Shown here piece by piece: positions 1-9,074 of a stretch of 64,000 nt of DNA; position 1 is the first letter of the stretch, and the number at the start of each line of letters is the position of its first letter. Source of the DNA: Skermanella aerolata KACC 11604 (GTDB lineage Bacteria; Pseudomonadota; Alphaproteobacteria; Azospirillales; Azospirillaceae); assembly GCF_000936425.1 (NCBI RefSeq), contig NZ_AVFK01000025.1, forward strand, positions 1-64,000. The letters are read 5' to 3'. The translations under genes were made by a program, and so were the position numbers. The notes beneath the pieces are model-generated. The model did not search any database and had not been told where the DNA came from. It worked only from the letters and a program-made list of their open reading frames with translations.

Positions 1-1
1 C

Positions 2-1807
2 ACGGACGAGCCGGCGCCGGTGCAGCCCAGGGCGCGGGCCGGCCGGTCCGCCGAGCGGCGCGACCCGGTGCTGGGCGGCCAGGACGCCAAGGCGCCGGGT
101 GGACGCACCGTTACCGTCGCCGACCCGGATGACGGCGATGACGGTGCCGACGAGGCCGGACGGGAGAAGATCCGGAACGTCTCGGTGGTCGCTCCGGCTC
201 CGAAACCGGTCGCGTCGCCGTCGCCGTCGCCTCGCGGCAAGGCCGCCGAGCCGATGCTCGACCTACACAACCCTACCGACTACGAGCTGCCGCCGCTCGA
301 CCTGCTTCAGCTTCCCGACCCCTCGGCCAAGCCCAGCATGCTGGACGAGGACGCCCTTCAGCAGAACGCCGTCATGCTGGAAGGCGTGCTGGCCGATTTC
401 GGCGTCCGGGGCGAGATCCAGAAAGTCCATCCGGGGCCGGTCGTCACCCTGTACGAGCTGGAGCCGGCCCCCGGCACCAAGTCGTCGCGCGTGATCGGCC
501 TCGCCGACGATATCGCCCGCTCCATGAGCGCGGTTTCGGTCCGCGTCGCCGTGGTGCCCGGCCGCAACGTGATCGGCATCGAGCTGCCGAACGCCCGGCG
601 CGAAGTGGTCCTTCTGCGCGAGCTGCTGTCGGCGGAGACTTACGAACGCTCCGCCGCCAAGCTGGCGCTCGTGCTCGGCAAGGATATCGGCGGCGCCCCG
701 GTGATCGCCGATCTGGCCCGCTTCCCGCACCTGCTGGTCGCCGGCACCACCGGTTCCGGCAAGTCGGTCGCGATCAACACGATGATCCTGTCGCTGCTCT
801 ACCGGCTGCCGCCGGACAAGTGCCGCTTCATCATGATCGACCCGAAGATGCTGGAGCTTTCGATCTACGAAGGCATTCCGCACCTGCTGACCCCCGTCGT
901 GACCGACCCCAAGAAGGCCGTCGTGGCGCTGAAGTGGACGGTGCGGGAGATGGAGAACCGTTACCGCGCCATGTCCAAGCTGGGTGTCCGCAACATCGAG
1001 GGCTACAACGCGCGCCTGCGCGAAGCCCGGAAGAACGCGGAGGTGCTGACCCGCCGGGTGCAGACCGGCTTCGACCCCGATACCGGCAAGCCGATCTTCG
1101 AGGACCAGCCGATCGACCTGACCGAACTGCCCTATATCGTGGTGGTGGTGGACGAGATGGCCGACCTGATGCTGGTGGCGGGCAAGGACATCGAGGCGGC
1201 GATCCAGCGGCTGGCGCAGATGGCGCGCGCCGCCGGCATCCACCTGATCATGGCGACCCAGCGGCCGTCAGTCGACGTCATCACCGGCACGATCAAGGCG
1301 AACTTCCCGACCCGCATCAGCTTCCAGGTCACCAGCAAGATCGACAGCCGCACCATCCTGGGCGAGCAGGGCGCCGAACAGCTGCTGGGCCAGGGCGACA
1401 TGCTCTACATGGCCGGCGGCGGCCGGATCACCCGCGTCCACGGCCCGTTCGTCCGCGACGACGAGGTCGAGAAGGTCGTGGGCTACCTGCGCACCCAGGG
1501 CGAGCCGAACTACATGGAGTCGATCACCGAGGACGAGGAAGAGTTCCCCGGCGGCGGCTATGGCGACGACGAAGGAGGCGGCGGCGGCCGTCCCGGCTCG
1601 GGCGACGAGTTGTACGACAAGGCGGTGGCCTTGGTCCTGCGGGAGCGGAAATGCTCGACCAGCTTCGTCCAGCGGCACCTCCAGATCGGCTACAACAAGG
1701 CCGCCAAGCTGGTCGAGAAGATGGAGCAGGAAGGGGTCGTCAGCCAGGCCAACCACGTCGGCAAGCGCGAGGTGCTGGGGCGGTCCGATGAGATGGACGA
1801 CCAGTAA
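2..1807 (+). CDS. ftsK: DNA translocase FtsK, C-terminal part (5' truncated by window edge)
   Basis: FtsK is the septal DNA pump that moves chromosome termini and loads XerCD recombination at division. The frame is open from base 2, so the N-terminal membrane domain lies outside the window. Visible in order are an acidic/proline-rich linker, a beta domain, the RecA-like motor with Walker A GTTGSGKS at about 743-766 and Walker [12 protein letters not shown] at about 1136-1170, and the C-terminal winged-helix gamma domain (about 1612-1750), which reads KOPS sites. A GTG at 20 is internal and not a credible start for this family. lolA follows 69 bases on, a pairing common in alphaproteobacteria. 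Confidence 0.96.
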   Translation, partial: TDEPAPVQPRARAGRSAERRDPVLGGQDAKAPGGRTVTVADPDDGDDGADEAGREKIRNVSVVAPAPKPVASPSPSPRGKAAEPMLDLHNPTDYELPPLDLLQLPDPSAKPSMLDEDALQQNAVMLEGVLADFGVRGEIQKVHPGPVVTLYELEPAPGTKSSRVIGLADDIARSMSAVSVRVAVVPGRNVIGIELPNARREVVLLRELLSAETYERSAAKLALVLGKDIGGAPVIADLARFPHLLVAGTTGSGKSVAINTMILSLLYRLPPDKCRFIMIDPKMLELSIYEGIPHLLTPVVTDPKKAVVALKWTVREMENRYRAMSKLGVRNIEGYNARLREARKNAEVLTRRVQTGFDPDTGKPIFEDQPIDLTELPYIVVVVDEMADLMLVAGKDIEAAIQRLAQMARAAGIHLIMATQRPSVDVITGTIKANFPTRISFQVTSKIDSRTILGEQGAEQLLGQGDMLYMAGGGRITRVHGPFVRDDEVEKVVGYLRTQGEPNYMESITEDEEEFPGGGYGDDEGGGGGRPGSGDELYDKAVALVLRERKCSTSFVQRHLQIGYNKAAKLVEKMEQEGVVSQANHVGKREVLGRSDEMDDQ

Positions 1808-1876
1808 AATACTCCGCCCGGGGAAAAGTGGTGATTCGCCCTTTTCCGGTCACACGGATTGAGCATATTGGGGGGC

Positions 1877-2536
1877 ATGAAAGCCATGCTCCGCCCCTTC
1901 GTGCTCGCCGCCGGTCTTGCCCTGGCCTCGCTGGCATCCGTCCCCATCGTCACCACCATGGCCCAGGCAGCGCCCGCCGCCGCCAACCTGACGCAGCAGC
2001 AGCGGCAGGACATCGGCCGGATCGAGCAGTATCTCGACGGCGTCAAGACGCTGAAATCGGATTTCGTCCAGGCCGGCAACGACGGTTCCCTGGTCAAGGG
2101 CACGATCTGGCTGTCGCGGCCCAACAAGATGCGGCTGGAATACGACCCGCCGATCAAGAACTTCGTCGTCGCCGACGGCTGGTTCGTCTTCTACTGGGAC
2201 GACGAGTTGAAGCAGCAGACCAGCGCTCCGATTGGCAGCACCATGGCCGACGTGATCCTGCGTGACAATCTCCGTCTCAGCGGCGACATCACCGTCACCG
2301 ACTTCCACCGTGAGGCCAACGTGATCGAAGTCTCGGTGGTCCAGACCAAGGACCCCGGCACCGGTGTCCTGACCCTGGTGTTCGAAGACGGACCATTGCG
2401 GCTGCGCAAGTGGCGCGTGCTGGACCCTCAGGGCCTCACGACGGAAGTGGCATTGCTCAATCCCCAGGTCGGCGTCAGCCTGGATCGCAACCTCTTCATC
2501 TTCCGGGATCCCTCCATGGGGGTGCGCCGCGACTAA
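1877..2536 (+). CDS. lolA: Outer-membrane lipoprotein carrier protein LolA
   Basis: LolA is the periplasmic chaperone that takes lipoproteins from the LolCDE transporter to the outer-membrane receptor LolB. The product is 219 aa. An N-terminal signal peptide (MKAMLRPFVLAAGLAL...) ends near AQA at about residue 32. The mature part has the usual LolA features: GxIWLSRPNKMRLEYDPP and a C-terminal region ending in an FxDP-type stretch. ATG 1877 was preferred to the in-frame TTG at 1859 because it places the signal peptide directly at the N terminus. The gene follows ftsK closely and may be cotranscribed with it. Confidence 0.93.
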   Translation: MKAMLRPFVLAAGLALASLASVPIVTTMAQAAPAAANLTQQQRQDIGRIEQYLDGVKTLKSDFVQAGNDGSLVKGTIWLSRPNKMRLEYDPPIKNFVVADGWFVFYWDDELKQQTSAPIGSTMADVILRDNLRLSGDITVTDFHREANVIEVSVVQTKDPGTGVLTLVFEDGPLRLRKWRVLDPQGLTTEVALLNPQVGVSLDRNLFIFRDPSMGVRRD

Positions 2537-2606
2537 ACGAAAGCCGTCCGGCGATTCGAGAGAGACTTGGAAGTTCCCGGCAACAACCTAGTGTCTCATG
2601 CGTTTT

Positions 2607-2630
2607 GACCCGGTTGACCATAGCCGGGTC
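2607..2630 (+). promoter_or_regulatory. Dyad in the leader of the cytochrome c gene
   Basis: GACCCGG (2607-2613) and CCGGGTC (2624-2630) form a perfect 7-bp inverted repeat around a 10-nt spacer, 50-75 bases before the cytochrome start. There is no T-run after it, so it is not a convincing intrinsic terminator for lolA. An operator or a leader hairpin are both possible. Confidence 0.35.
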
Positions 2631-2681
2631 TACCGCGAGGGGCGGTCAGCCCGACATGCAGAAGCTTGAGGAGACGCTACA

Positions 2682-3077
2682 ATGAGAAAATTTCTCGACG
2701 CCTGTTCCGGATGCCTGATGGTTGCCGCCGCTTCGGTGGTCATCATGACGGCCGGCGGCGCCCAGGCTCAGGATGCGGAAGCCGGCAAGAAGGTTTTCAA
2801 CCAGTGCCGCGCCTGCCACGTGCTTGACCAGACGACCAACCGCGTTGGGCCGCATCTTGGGGGCCTGATCGGCCGCAAGGCCGGCTCGGTCGAGGGCTTC
2901 TCCTATTCCGACGCGATGAAGAACTCGGGCATCACCTGGGACGAAGAGCAGCTCGCCAAGTACCTGAAGGATCCCAAGGGCGCGGTTCCCGGCAACAAGA
3001 TGGCCTATGCCGGCGTCAAGAAGGACGACGATCTGAAGAACCTGATCGCCTACCTGAAGGAAGAAACCGCTAAGTGA
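2682..3077 (+). CDS. Periplasmic class I cytochrome c
   Basis: A 131-aa soluble electron carrier of the mitochondrial/c2 type. A signal peptide runs to about AQAQ (residue 30). The single haem motif is CRACH, and the distal Met ligand is probably the Met in the GNKMAY segment. VGPHLGGLIGRKAG and the C-terminal helix LKNLIAYLK are typical of the family. GAGGAG about 8-12 bases before ATG 2682 is a good ribosome site. It stands alone between lolA and a convergent gene, so its redox partner is not shown by context; the aa3 oxidase encoded at 56.7 kb is one candidate. Confidence 0.92.
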   Translation: MRKFLDACSGCLMVAAASVVIMTAGGAQAQDAEAGKKVFNQCRACHVLDQTTNRVGPHLGGLIGRKAGSVEGFSYSDAMKNSGITWDEEQLAKYLKDPKGAVPGNKMAYAGVKKDDDLKNLIAYLKEETAK

Positions 3078-3085
3078 TCTTCCTC

Positions 3086-3108
3086 CGGCCCGGCTAGAGG
3101 CCGGGCCG
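3086..3108 (+). terminator. GC-rich hairpin after cytochrome c
   Basis: CGGCCCGGC (3086-3094) pairs perfectly with GCCGGGCCG (3100-3108) around a 5-nt loop, beginning 8 bases after the stop codon. No U-tract follows, so it may act as an mRNA 3' stabiliser or a factor-assisted stop. Confidence 0.55.
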
Positions 3109-3149
3109 AACCATCTGCCGCCGTCATGGCCTCCGTTATGGTCGAGCCC

Positions 3150-4217
3150 TTACGGTTGAGCCGATGAATCGGCAAGCCGCCGGTTCGTATCCTGAGGACC
3201 GGCGGACGGGTTGTCGGCAGAAGGATCGCCGGCGGAAGGACTGATGGTGAACCAGTCCGGCTTGCGGAACAGCCAGGGGAACTTCAGCCTGTCGCAGGTT
3301 TCCGCCAGCAGGATCGGCAGAAAGACGCCGCCCAGCGTCGATCCGACCAGTAGCAGCCCGGGCTGGTCGCCCAGACCCAGCTTCGACAGGATGACCCGCG
3401 TACCGGCCGTCGCAATGGTATGCGACACGAAGATGGGAAGCGAATAGCTGCCCATGTAACGGAACACGCCGTCCAGGCGAAGCTCCGACAGGCAGATGCA
3501 GAGCGTCGCCATGGCGAAGATGCCGAATATGGCGCAGGTCAGCCAGATCATGGGGACCTGCCTGAGGTCGGCATAGATCACGGCCAGCGTCACCGCCGAA
3601 AAGAGCGGCACCAGCACGGCGGCATGGATCGGCCTGAAGCGCTTGGCCTGCTCCAGGATCACCCCCGACCCGTAATACCCCATCAGGAAGAAGACGTAGG
3701 TGCCGCAGAAGTGATCCAGCGAATAGCTGCCGGTATCCATCGGCGTCACCGCCAGCGCGCCGGCCAGGGGCAGCACGATGAAGTAAGGCACCGGCCGCAG
3801 CAGCCGCGTGATCAGGAAGAACGCCAGCAGCACGTAGACGAACCACAGGACGTTGATCGGCTGGTAGGCGATATAGAGGATCGCGTAGGGGTCTATCTCA
3901 TGATTGGCGACCGACCCCGTCATCATGCGGAACGAGTACTGGATGACGCACCAGACGATATAGATGTAGACGAAGTGCAGCACTGTCCGGTTGATGAACT
4001 GGTTGGTCGGACGGGCGATGCTGCGGGCCGCGAAGATGCCGGAAACAAAGAAAAACAACGGCATGCGGAAGATGTTGAAAAAATCGTTACAATAATCGAA
4101 AAATGTCGGATTGAGTCCGACAGCGGTATTGACCCCGTACATGGCGTGGCCGTAGACTACGAGGCAGATAGTCAGCCCCTTGGCACACTGTACCCACGCA
4201 ATCTTGTCGTCCTTCAT
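3150..4217 (-). CDS. Acyltransferase family 3 membrane protein
   Basis: A 355-aa polytopic protein of the Acyltransferase_3 (OafA/OpgC/NodX) family, which O-acylates surface or periplasmic glycans. The N terminus has the family pattern: WVQCAKGLTICLVVYGHAMYG, with the His in the first membrane segment, then FNIFRMPLFFFVSGIFAARS. About ten hydrophobic segments follow. The substrate is not revealed by the sequence. The divergent neighbour is an O-antigen-ligase-type protein, which suggests a cell-surface polysaccharide. The last 40 residues are polar and poorly conserved-looking. Confidence 0.85.
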   Translation of the reverse strand: MKDDKIAWVQCAKGLTICLVVYGHAMYGVNTAVGLNPTFFDYCNDFFNIFRMPLFFFVSGIFAARSIARPTNQFINRTVLHFVYIYIVWCVIQYSFRMMTGSVANHEIDPYAILYIAYQPINVLWFVYVLLAFFLITRLLRPVPYFIVLPLAGALAVTPMDTGSYSLDHFCGTYVFFLMGYYGSGVILEQAKRFRPIHAAVLVPLFSAVTLAVIYADLRQVPMIWLTCAIFGIFAMATLCICLSELRLDGVFRYMGSYSLPIFVSHTIATAGTRVILSKLGLGDQPGLLLVGSTLGGVFLPILLAETCDRLKFPWLFRKPDWFTISPSAGDPSADNPSAGPQDTNRRLADSSAQP

Positions 4218-4435
4218 CAGCTCGCTCGTCCGAACAATTCAAAGATACTTCGCGGCTACACATTGGCATGTGGGTGCAACATAGGCACGATGGTTTGCGT
4301 GGTGCCCCCATTGACCCCATTCGTCAACCATCCGACTGACGAAGAACCGGCATGCCTGGACTTCGGTGCAGGAACGGCAGGGGATCATCGGGCGCACCAC
4401 GGGCAAGACGCCCGTAGAGCATCAGGCTTACCCGA

Positions 4436-4555
4436 ATGACCGCTGCCGTAGTCCCCCGCGGCTTGCTACGATCCCTCGGGAGAGTGCTGCAAGAGCTAGA
4501 GCAAGATTTCGACGCCGGAGAGTTGAGCGTCGATCGATGGAATTTCGCTGAATGA
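4436..4555 (+). CDS. Possible 39-aa protein coupled to the O-antigen ligase gene
   Basis: A short ORF whose TGA overlaps the ATG of the next gene in an ATGA arrangement (4552-4555), the signature of translational coupling. The peptide begins MTAAVVPRGLLRSLG and then reads as an amphipathic helix with QELEQDFDAGELSVDRW. The ribosome site is weak (AGG about 10 bases upstream). No family is recognised. It could be a genuine small protein, a leader that couples translation, or chance. Confidence 0.4.
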   Translation: MTAAVVPRGLLRSLGRVLQELEQDFDAGELSVDRWNFAE

Positions 4556-5865
4556 CCAATCTGCAATTCTACCTGCTCCGCAATATGGAGCGGATATTCG
4601 GTATTCTGGCGTTGATGACGCTGGCGGGTGCTTTTATCCCTTATCTCTTCGCCTTCTCGTCGGGCGACGAGATGACCAACCGGGATTTCGCCAACGAGGT
4701 CGAGTCCGGCAACATCAAGTTCCAGGCCGCCACGCTCACGATCTATTCGATCGGGCTCATCTATATCCTGGCCGAACGCGTCCGGATGCCCAAGCTGCTG
4801 ATCGGCAACTGGGCGCTGCTGGCCCTGGCCGGCTTTGCCATTCTCTCCTCTTTCTGGTCCTACTATCCGGACGCCACCTTCCGCCGCGCCTTCGCTTTGG
4901 TGCTGACCACCACCTTCGCCTTCTATCTGGTGCTTCGCTTCACCCCGCGCGAACTGCTCCAGATGGTGGCCTGGGCGCTGTTCCTGGGGGCGGCGCTCTC
5001 GCTGGTCCTTGTGATCCTTTATCCGGGCTCGACCATCCACCACGATGCGCTGGCCGGCAGCTGGCGGGGTTCTTTCGGGCACAAGAACCGGCTCGGCCGC
5101 ATGATGTCGCTGGCCGTCGTGATCTTCTGCCTGCTGCTGATCGAGAAGGACGGCAAGAAGAACTGGTTCAACTGGGCCGGGTTCGGGCTTTGCGCCTTCA
5201 TGCTCGCCATGTCCCAGTCGCGCACGGCCTGGATCACCACGATGGCCCTGCTGCTCTTCATCCCGGTGCTGCGCTTCCTGCGCGGCGCCCGCCTGCCGAT
5301 GTCGCTGCGGGTCGGCACCCTGCTGATCGTTGGGTTCGCCGGCGTTATGGCGGTTACCCAGTTCCTGGTCGTCGGCCTCGAAGCCGTGGGCCGCGATCTG
5401 ACCTTTACCGGCCGCACGACGATCTGGACCCACGCGATCCACGCCGGCATGAACCACTCGATGCTGGGGGCGGGATACCGGGCGTTCTGGACGCCGGAGG
5501 GCGCCAGCTACGTCTATGCCCGCCTGTGGGCGGTGGTCGGCAACGGCCACAACGGCTATCTCGACGTCTGGCTGGAACTGGGCTTCGTCGGCCTCGGCAT
5601 CTTCATCGTGATGTTCGCGACCGGCATCGGCCGGGCCTATTCGCGCCTGATCAGGAGCAACGACATCGTCGGGCTGTTCTACGCCCTGATCATGGTCTAC
5701 GCGCTGATCTACAGCTTCACGGAGAAGTTCCTGCTGGAGCAGAGCGAACTGACCTGGATGCTCATGATGGTCACGCTGCTCTACCTGACGCCGCGCCGCG
5801 TACCGGCGGTCAGCCGGTCCGCCATGCCGCTTCCGGCGCGGGGATATCCGGCGCCCGGCGAGTGA
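4552..5865 (+). CDS. O-antigen ligase / polysaccharide polymerase family protein (Wzy_C)
   Basis: A 437-aa inner-membrane protein with about 10-12 transmembrane segments and the large periplasmic loop typical of the Wzy_C (WaaL/ExoQ) family. The loop carries GSFGHKNRLGRM (about residues 175-186), SQSRTAW (about 221-227) and GNGHNGYLDVWLELGFVGL (about 330-348). The conserved Arg and His residues in this loop are those associated with lipid-linked glycan transfer. Ligase and polymerase functions cannot be told apart from sequence; length and loop order resemble ExoQ-type exopolysaccharide proteins. Only acyltransferase genes, not a full glycan cluster, surround it. Confidence 0.85.
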   Translation: MTNLQFYLLRNMERIFGILALMTLAGAFIPYLFAFSSGDEMTNRDFANEVESGNIKFQAATLTIYSIGLIYILAERVRMPKLLIGNWALLALAGFAILSSFWSYYPDATFRRAFALVLTTTFAFYLVLRFTPRELLQMVAWALFLGAALSLVLVILYPGSTIHHDALAGSWRGSFGHKNRLGRMMSLAVVIFCLLLIEKDGKKNWFNWAGFGLCAFMLAMSQSRTAWITTMALLLFIPVLRFLRGARLPMSLRVGTLLIVGFAGVMAVTQFLVVGLEAVGRDLTFTGRTTIWTHAIHAGMNHSMLGAGYRAFWTPEGASYVYARLWAVVGNGHNGYLDVWLELGFVGLGIFIVMFATGIGRAYSRLIRSNDIVGLFYALIMVYALIYSFTEKFLLEQSELTWMLMMVTLLYLTPRRVPAVSRSAMPLPARGYPAPGE

Positions 5866-5874
5866 TCGCCGGGC
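5853..5874. terminator. Bidirectional hairpin between convergent genes
   Basis: GCCCGGCGA (5853-5861) pairs perfectly with TCGCCGGGC (5866-5874) around a 4-nt loop. The stop codon of the upstream plus-strand gene lies inside the hairpin and the convergent gene ends 7 bases further on. No T-run. Confidence 0.5.
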
Positions 5875-5880
5875 CTCCGC

Positions 5881-6291
5881 TCAGGCGTGGGCGGCCAGGG
5901 CGTAGAGCTTGGCTTCGGTATCGGCCAGCACCCAGCCGTCGACGGTTACCGTCCGCCCGGCGCTGAAGTCTTCCCGGATGCGGGTCCGCAGCCAGCCATG
6001 GACCTGTGCAGGGTCGCCGGCCGCCAGACGGTCGCGCTCCGGTCCGAAGATGCTGTCCACCAGCGCCTGCCTCGACTGGCACAACTCCGCGCGTCCCCGG
6101 CACGCCATGCCGACGCGGCGGACGTCGCCAGGGCTGCTGAACATGCTGAGCGCGGTTTCCGCGAGCTGCGGGTCGCCGGCCCGTTCGGGCAGGGTGAACG
6201 CCTGGGCGCGGGGCTGGATGGCCATCATCCCGCCGGCGGCGGTCAAACCCGCCAGAGCTGCACGGCGCGTGAGCTTCAAATGCTTTATCAT
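5881..6291 (-). CDS. Tat-exported small protein of unknown function
   Basis: A 136-aa protein starting MIKHLKLTRRAALAGLTAAGG, a twin-arginine signal, with probable cleavage after AQA. ATG 6291 was chosen because the signal then sits at the N terminus; the same frame extends upstream to 6372 without any recognisable protein. The mature part has a Cys pair (MACRGRAELCQSR) and a C-terminal VTVDGWVLADTEAKLYALAA. That last phrase, after a secreted signal, resembles small alphaproteobacterial Tat-substrate hypotheticals, but no function can be named. Confidence 0.75.
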   Translation of the reverse strand: MIKHLKLTRRAALAGLTAAGGMMAIQPRAQAFTLPERAGDPQLAETALSMFSSPGDVRRVGMACRGRAELCQSRQALVDSIFGPERDRLAAGDPAQVHGWLRTRIREDFSAGRTVTVDGWVLADTEAKLYALAAHA

Positions 6292-6472
6292 GATGTCGAA
6301 AACCTTCCGGAACGCCAGCCTTTCGAGAAGGCTCGCCTGACAAAGCCTATGTTTCGCCCGTAAAGCGGACAATCGAGCAGGGTTGGTAATCCCAAGGTTA
6401 GTTACTCAGAGTGGCGCAACTGTCACTTATTCGGACGTGTTCACCCTTCACGCGTGATTCAAGGAGATCCTC

Positions 6473-7150
6473 ATGGCTCACATGGATACCGCCTTCATCT
6501 TCGATCTGGACGGCACGCTGATCGACAGCGTCTACCAGCACGTGCTGGCATGGCAGGAAGCGCTGGACGCCGAAAAGATCGAGCTTTCGGCGTGGCGCAT
6601 CCACCGCAAGATCGGCATGAGCGGCGGATTGTTCGCCAACATGCTGATCCGGGAAACCCAGCTCGACATCAGCCAGGACCTGCTGGACCGCCTGCGCAGC
6701 CGCCATGCCGAAGCCTATCGCCGCCAGTCCGGCAAGGTCCGCGCCTTGCCCGGATCGCGTGAGCTTCTGGCGCACCTGACCGCCGCCGGCATCCCTTGGA
6801 CCATCGCGACCAGCGGTCGGATGGAGACGGCCGGCCCCAATCTGGAGATGCTGGGCATCGACTTCGCCAAGGTCCCCGTGGTCACCCGCGATCAGGTCAA
6901 GTACGCCAAGCCGGACCCCGACCTGTTCCTGACCGCCGCCGAGCGGATGGGCGTCGATATCCAGTCCTGCATCGTCGTCGGCGACAGCATCTGGGACACG
7001 CTGGCGGCCCAGCGCGCCCGCGCGCTCAGCGTCGGCCTGCTGTGCGGCGGCTATGGCGAGGATGAACTCCAGCGGGCGGGCGCCTTCCGCGTCTACGAGG
7101 ACCCGGCCGACATGCTGAAGCACCTGGACGAGGTCGGCGGACGGCGCTGA
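6473..7150 (+). CDS. HAD-superfamily hydrolase (phosphoglycolate-phosphatase-like)
   Basis: A 225-aa haloacid-dehalogenase-fold phosphatase. Motif I is FDLDGTLIDS (residues 10-19), motif II TIATSGR (about 107-113), the motif III Lys is in KYAKPDPD (about 142-149) and motif IV VVGDSIWD (about 165-172). A helical C1 cap lies between motifs I and II. AAGGAG 7 bases before ATG 6473 is a strong ribosome site. The substrate is uncertain: the layout suits phosphoglycolate or sugar-phosphate phosphatases, and proximity to the PAP2 gene is not decisive. Confidence 0.9.
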   Translation: MAHMDTAFIFDLDGTLIDSVYQHVLAWQEALDAEKIELSAWRIHRKIGMSGGLFANMLIRETQLDISQDLLDRLRSRHAEAYRRQSGKVRALPGSRELLAHLTAAGIPWTIATSGRMETAGPNLEMLGIDFAKVPVVTRDQVKYAKPDPDLFLTAAERMGVDIQSCIVVGDSIWDTLAAQRARALSVGLLCGGYGEDELQRAGAFRVYEDPADMLKHLDEVGGRR

Positions 7151-7215
7151 GGGAACGAGGCCGAAGCGACTGGGATGTTCAAGGAACCGGGATAGCGAGA
7201 ATACGTTATATCCCT

Positions 7216-7839
7216 ATGGAAAACTCCTATCCGCTGCCGCGCAGACTCAGGGCGTCGATTCCGCGCCGCTTCCTGCGCACCAGAGCCTGCGCCGCCGCTC
7301 CGTGGGATCTGACGTCGCTTGATACCGTCGTCCGGGAATACTCCCTGGACGATCCGGGACCCATGGCCAACGCGGTCAAGATCGCCGGGCGCTACGGCAT
7401 CAAGCGCCACGTCCTGATCCCGGCCTTCGCCCTGTGCTGGGCCATGGGCCGGCGCAACGGCGACGCTGACCTCGAGCATACCGGCAAGGTCGGCCTGACC
7501 GGCGTCGTGGCGACGGCGCTGGTGGCCGAAGTGATCAAGCGTCAGCTTTGCCGGTCGCGTCCGGTCGATTGCGGCGATGCCGGCGAATGGGGGACGGAGG
7601 GCGCCCGCTCGTTCCCGTCGGGCCATGCCGGTACGGCCTTCGCCACCGCGACCGCGATCGCCTGTACCGCCGGCGACCGCCGGATCGGTGCGGCGGCCTT
7701 CGCCGCCGCCGGCGTACTGGCCGGAGGCCGCGTGATCGCCGACCGCCACTGGACCACGGACATCATGGCCGGAGCCGCCCTGGGCACGGCAGTCACGGCT
7801 CTGGCTGCCTATTGGCTGAACCGCAGGCCGGATGCGTAG
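7216..7839 (+). CDS. PAP2-family phosphatase
   Basis: A 207-aa phosphatidic-acid-phosphatase/haloperoxidase-fold membrane protein. All three signature motifs are present: K-x6-RP as KRQLCRSRP, PSGH in SFPSGHAGTAF and SR-x5-H-x3-D as RVIADRHWTTD. Such enzymes dephosphorylate phosphatidic acid, phosphatidylglycerol phosphate or undecaprenyl diphosphate. Short hydrophobic segments flank the motifs. There is no clear Shine-Dalgarno sequence before ATG 7216 and the transcript may be near-leaderless, because the AT-rich promoter-like tract GTTATATCCCT ends just before it. Confidence 0.9.
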   Translation: MENSYPLPRRLRASIPRRFLRTRACAAAPWDLTSLDTVVREYSLDDPGPMANAVKIAGRYGIKRHVLIPAFALCWAMGRRNGDADLEHTGKVGLTGVVATALVAEVIKRQLCRSRPVDCGDAGEWGTEGARSFPSGHAGTAFATATAIACTAGDRRIGAAAFAAAGVLAGGRVIADRHWTTDIMAGAALGTAVTALAAYWLNRRPDA

Positions 7840-7966
7840 CATATCGGGATATCCGAGACATTAGAAGGTCCTGCGCTCCTCGCTCTGGTAATCCGGCGGC
7901 CGGCTTGGCAGGGTCGGCCGCACCTGGAAGAAACCGGAGCGGGGCCGATCGATGGGGAGCGGGACG

Positions 7967-9037
7967 ATGCGGACGGGCGCCAATATCGTCTCGATACAAT
8001 ATCTCCGCGCCGTTGCGGCGCTCCTCGTCGTCTTCTATCACGCGATCTACCAGATCAAGGAATACCAGGGCCTTTTCGAGGGCGGCCTCTGGCGGTTCGG
8101 GGCAGCCGGCGTCGATATCTTCTTTGTGATCAGCGGCTTCATCATGTGGGTGACGACGGCGGAACGTCCCACGGCACCGCTGGCCTTCATGAGAAACCGG
8201 ATCGTCCGAATCGTCCCGATGTACTGGATCGTGACGCTGGGGCTGTTCGCGCTGTCGTCGGCCCTACCCAACGCCATCATGATCGTGGACACCACGCCCG
8301 GCCACCTTGCGCGGTCGCTCCTGTTCATCCCGCATCCGGACCCGGCGCAACCGGAGCGGCTGTGGCCGCTGCTGCTGACGGGGTGGACGCTCAATTACGA
8401 GATGTTCTTCTACGGCATTTTCGCCTGTGCGCTGCTCCTGCCGCGCCGGTTCATGCTGCCGGCGGTTTTCGCGGTGTTCCTGGGCCTGACGCTGGTAGGC
8501 TTCGCCGGATTGGCGCATGGCCCGGCGCTGAGCTTCTGGACCGAGTCCATCGTGATGGAGTTCGTGGCCGGCATGCTGGTCGGGCGCCTGTATCTTGGCG
8601 GACGCCTGTCGTTTTCCACCCCTATATCAGTCGCCCTCGTCGTTGCGGGCGGAGTCCTGCTGGTGGCGGCGACGCCCTGGGCGGCACCGCAGACCCGGCT
8701 GCTGGCCTGGGGACTTCCCGCGCTCATGATCGTCATCGGCTCGCTTTCTCTGGAAAGCCGCCGCCAACTGCGCGGCAAGGGCCTAATGGAACTGCTGGGC
8801 GACGCGTCCTACTCGATCTACCTGACGCATATCGTGACGCTGGGCGCGCTCCGGACCTTGTGGAACATGGCAGGACTGACCAAGCCCGGACTGCCCGCCG
8901 CGGTGACCTTCATCGGCGTAGCCACGCTGGTCTGCACGGCGGTCGGCGTCGCTGCCTATGCCGGCCTGGAGGCGCCGGTCACGCGCGCCGCCAAGCGGCT
9001 GAGGCTCGGAGCCCGGCGGGCGCCGGCGCTCGGCTGA
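7967..9037 (+). CDS. Acyltransferase family 3 membrane protein
   Basis: A 356-aa integral-membrane acyltransferase. Hallmarks are SIQYLRAVAALLVVFYHAIY, with the conserved Arg and His in the first segment, then GAAGVDIFFVISGFIMW and RNRIVRIVPMYW. About ten membrane segments follow, and the C terminus is Arg-rich and cytosolic. ATG 7967 has GGGGAG seven bases upstream; an in-frame ATG at 7952 overlaps this site and is less likely. It resembles OafA/ExoZ proteins that acetylate O-antigen or exopolysaccharide. It is not adjacent to the other acyltransferase at 3150-4217 and differs from it in sequence. Confidence 0.88.
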   Translation: MRTGANIVSIQYLRAVAALLVVFYHAIYQIKEYQGLFEGGLWRFGAAGVDIFFVISGFIMWVTTAERPTAPLAFMRNRIVRIVPMYWIVTLGLFALSSALPNAIMIVDTTPGHLARSLLFIPHPDPAQPERLWPLLLTGWTLNYEMFFYGIFACALLLPRRFMLPAVFAVFLGLTLVGFAGLAHGPALSFWTESIVMEFVAGMLVGRLYLGGRLSFSTPISVALVVAGGVLLVAATPWAAPQTRLLAWGLPALMIVIGSLSLESRRQLRGKGLMELLGDASYSIYLTHIVTLGALRTLWNMAGLTKPGLPAAVTFIGVATLVCTAVGVAAYAGLEAPVTRAAKRLRLGARRAPALG

Positions 9038-9074
9038 AACCGGCGGAGCATCGCTGAAGGAAAGAAGAGGGAGA

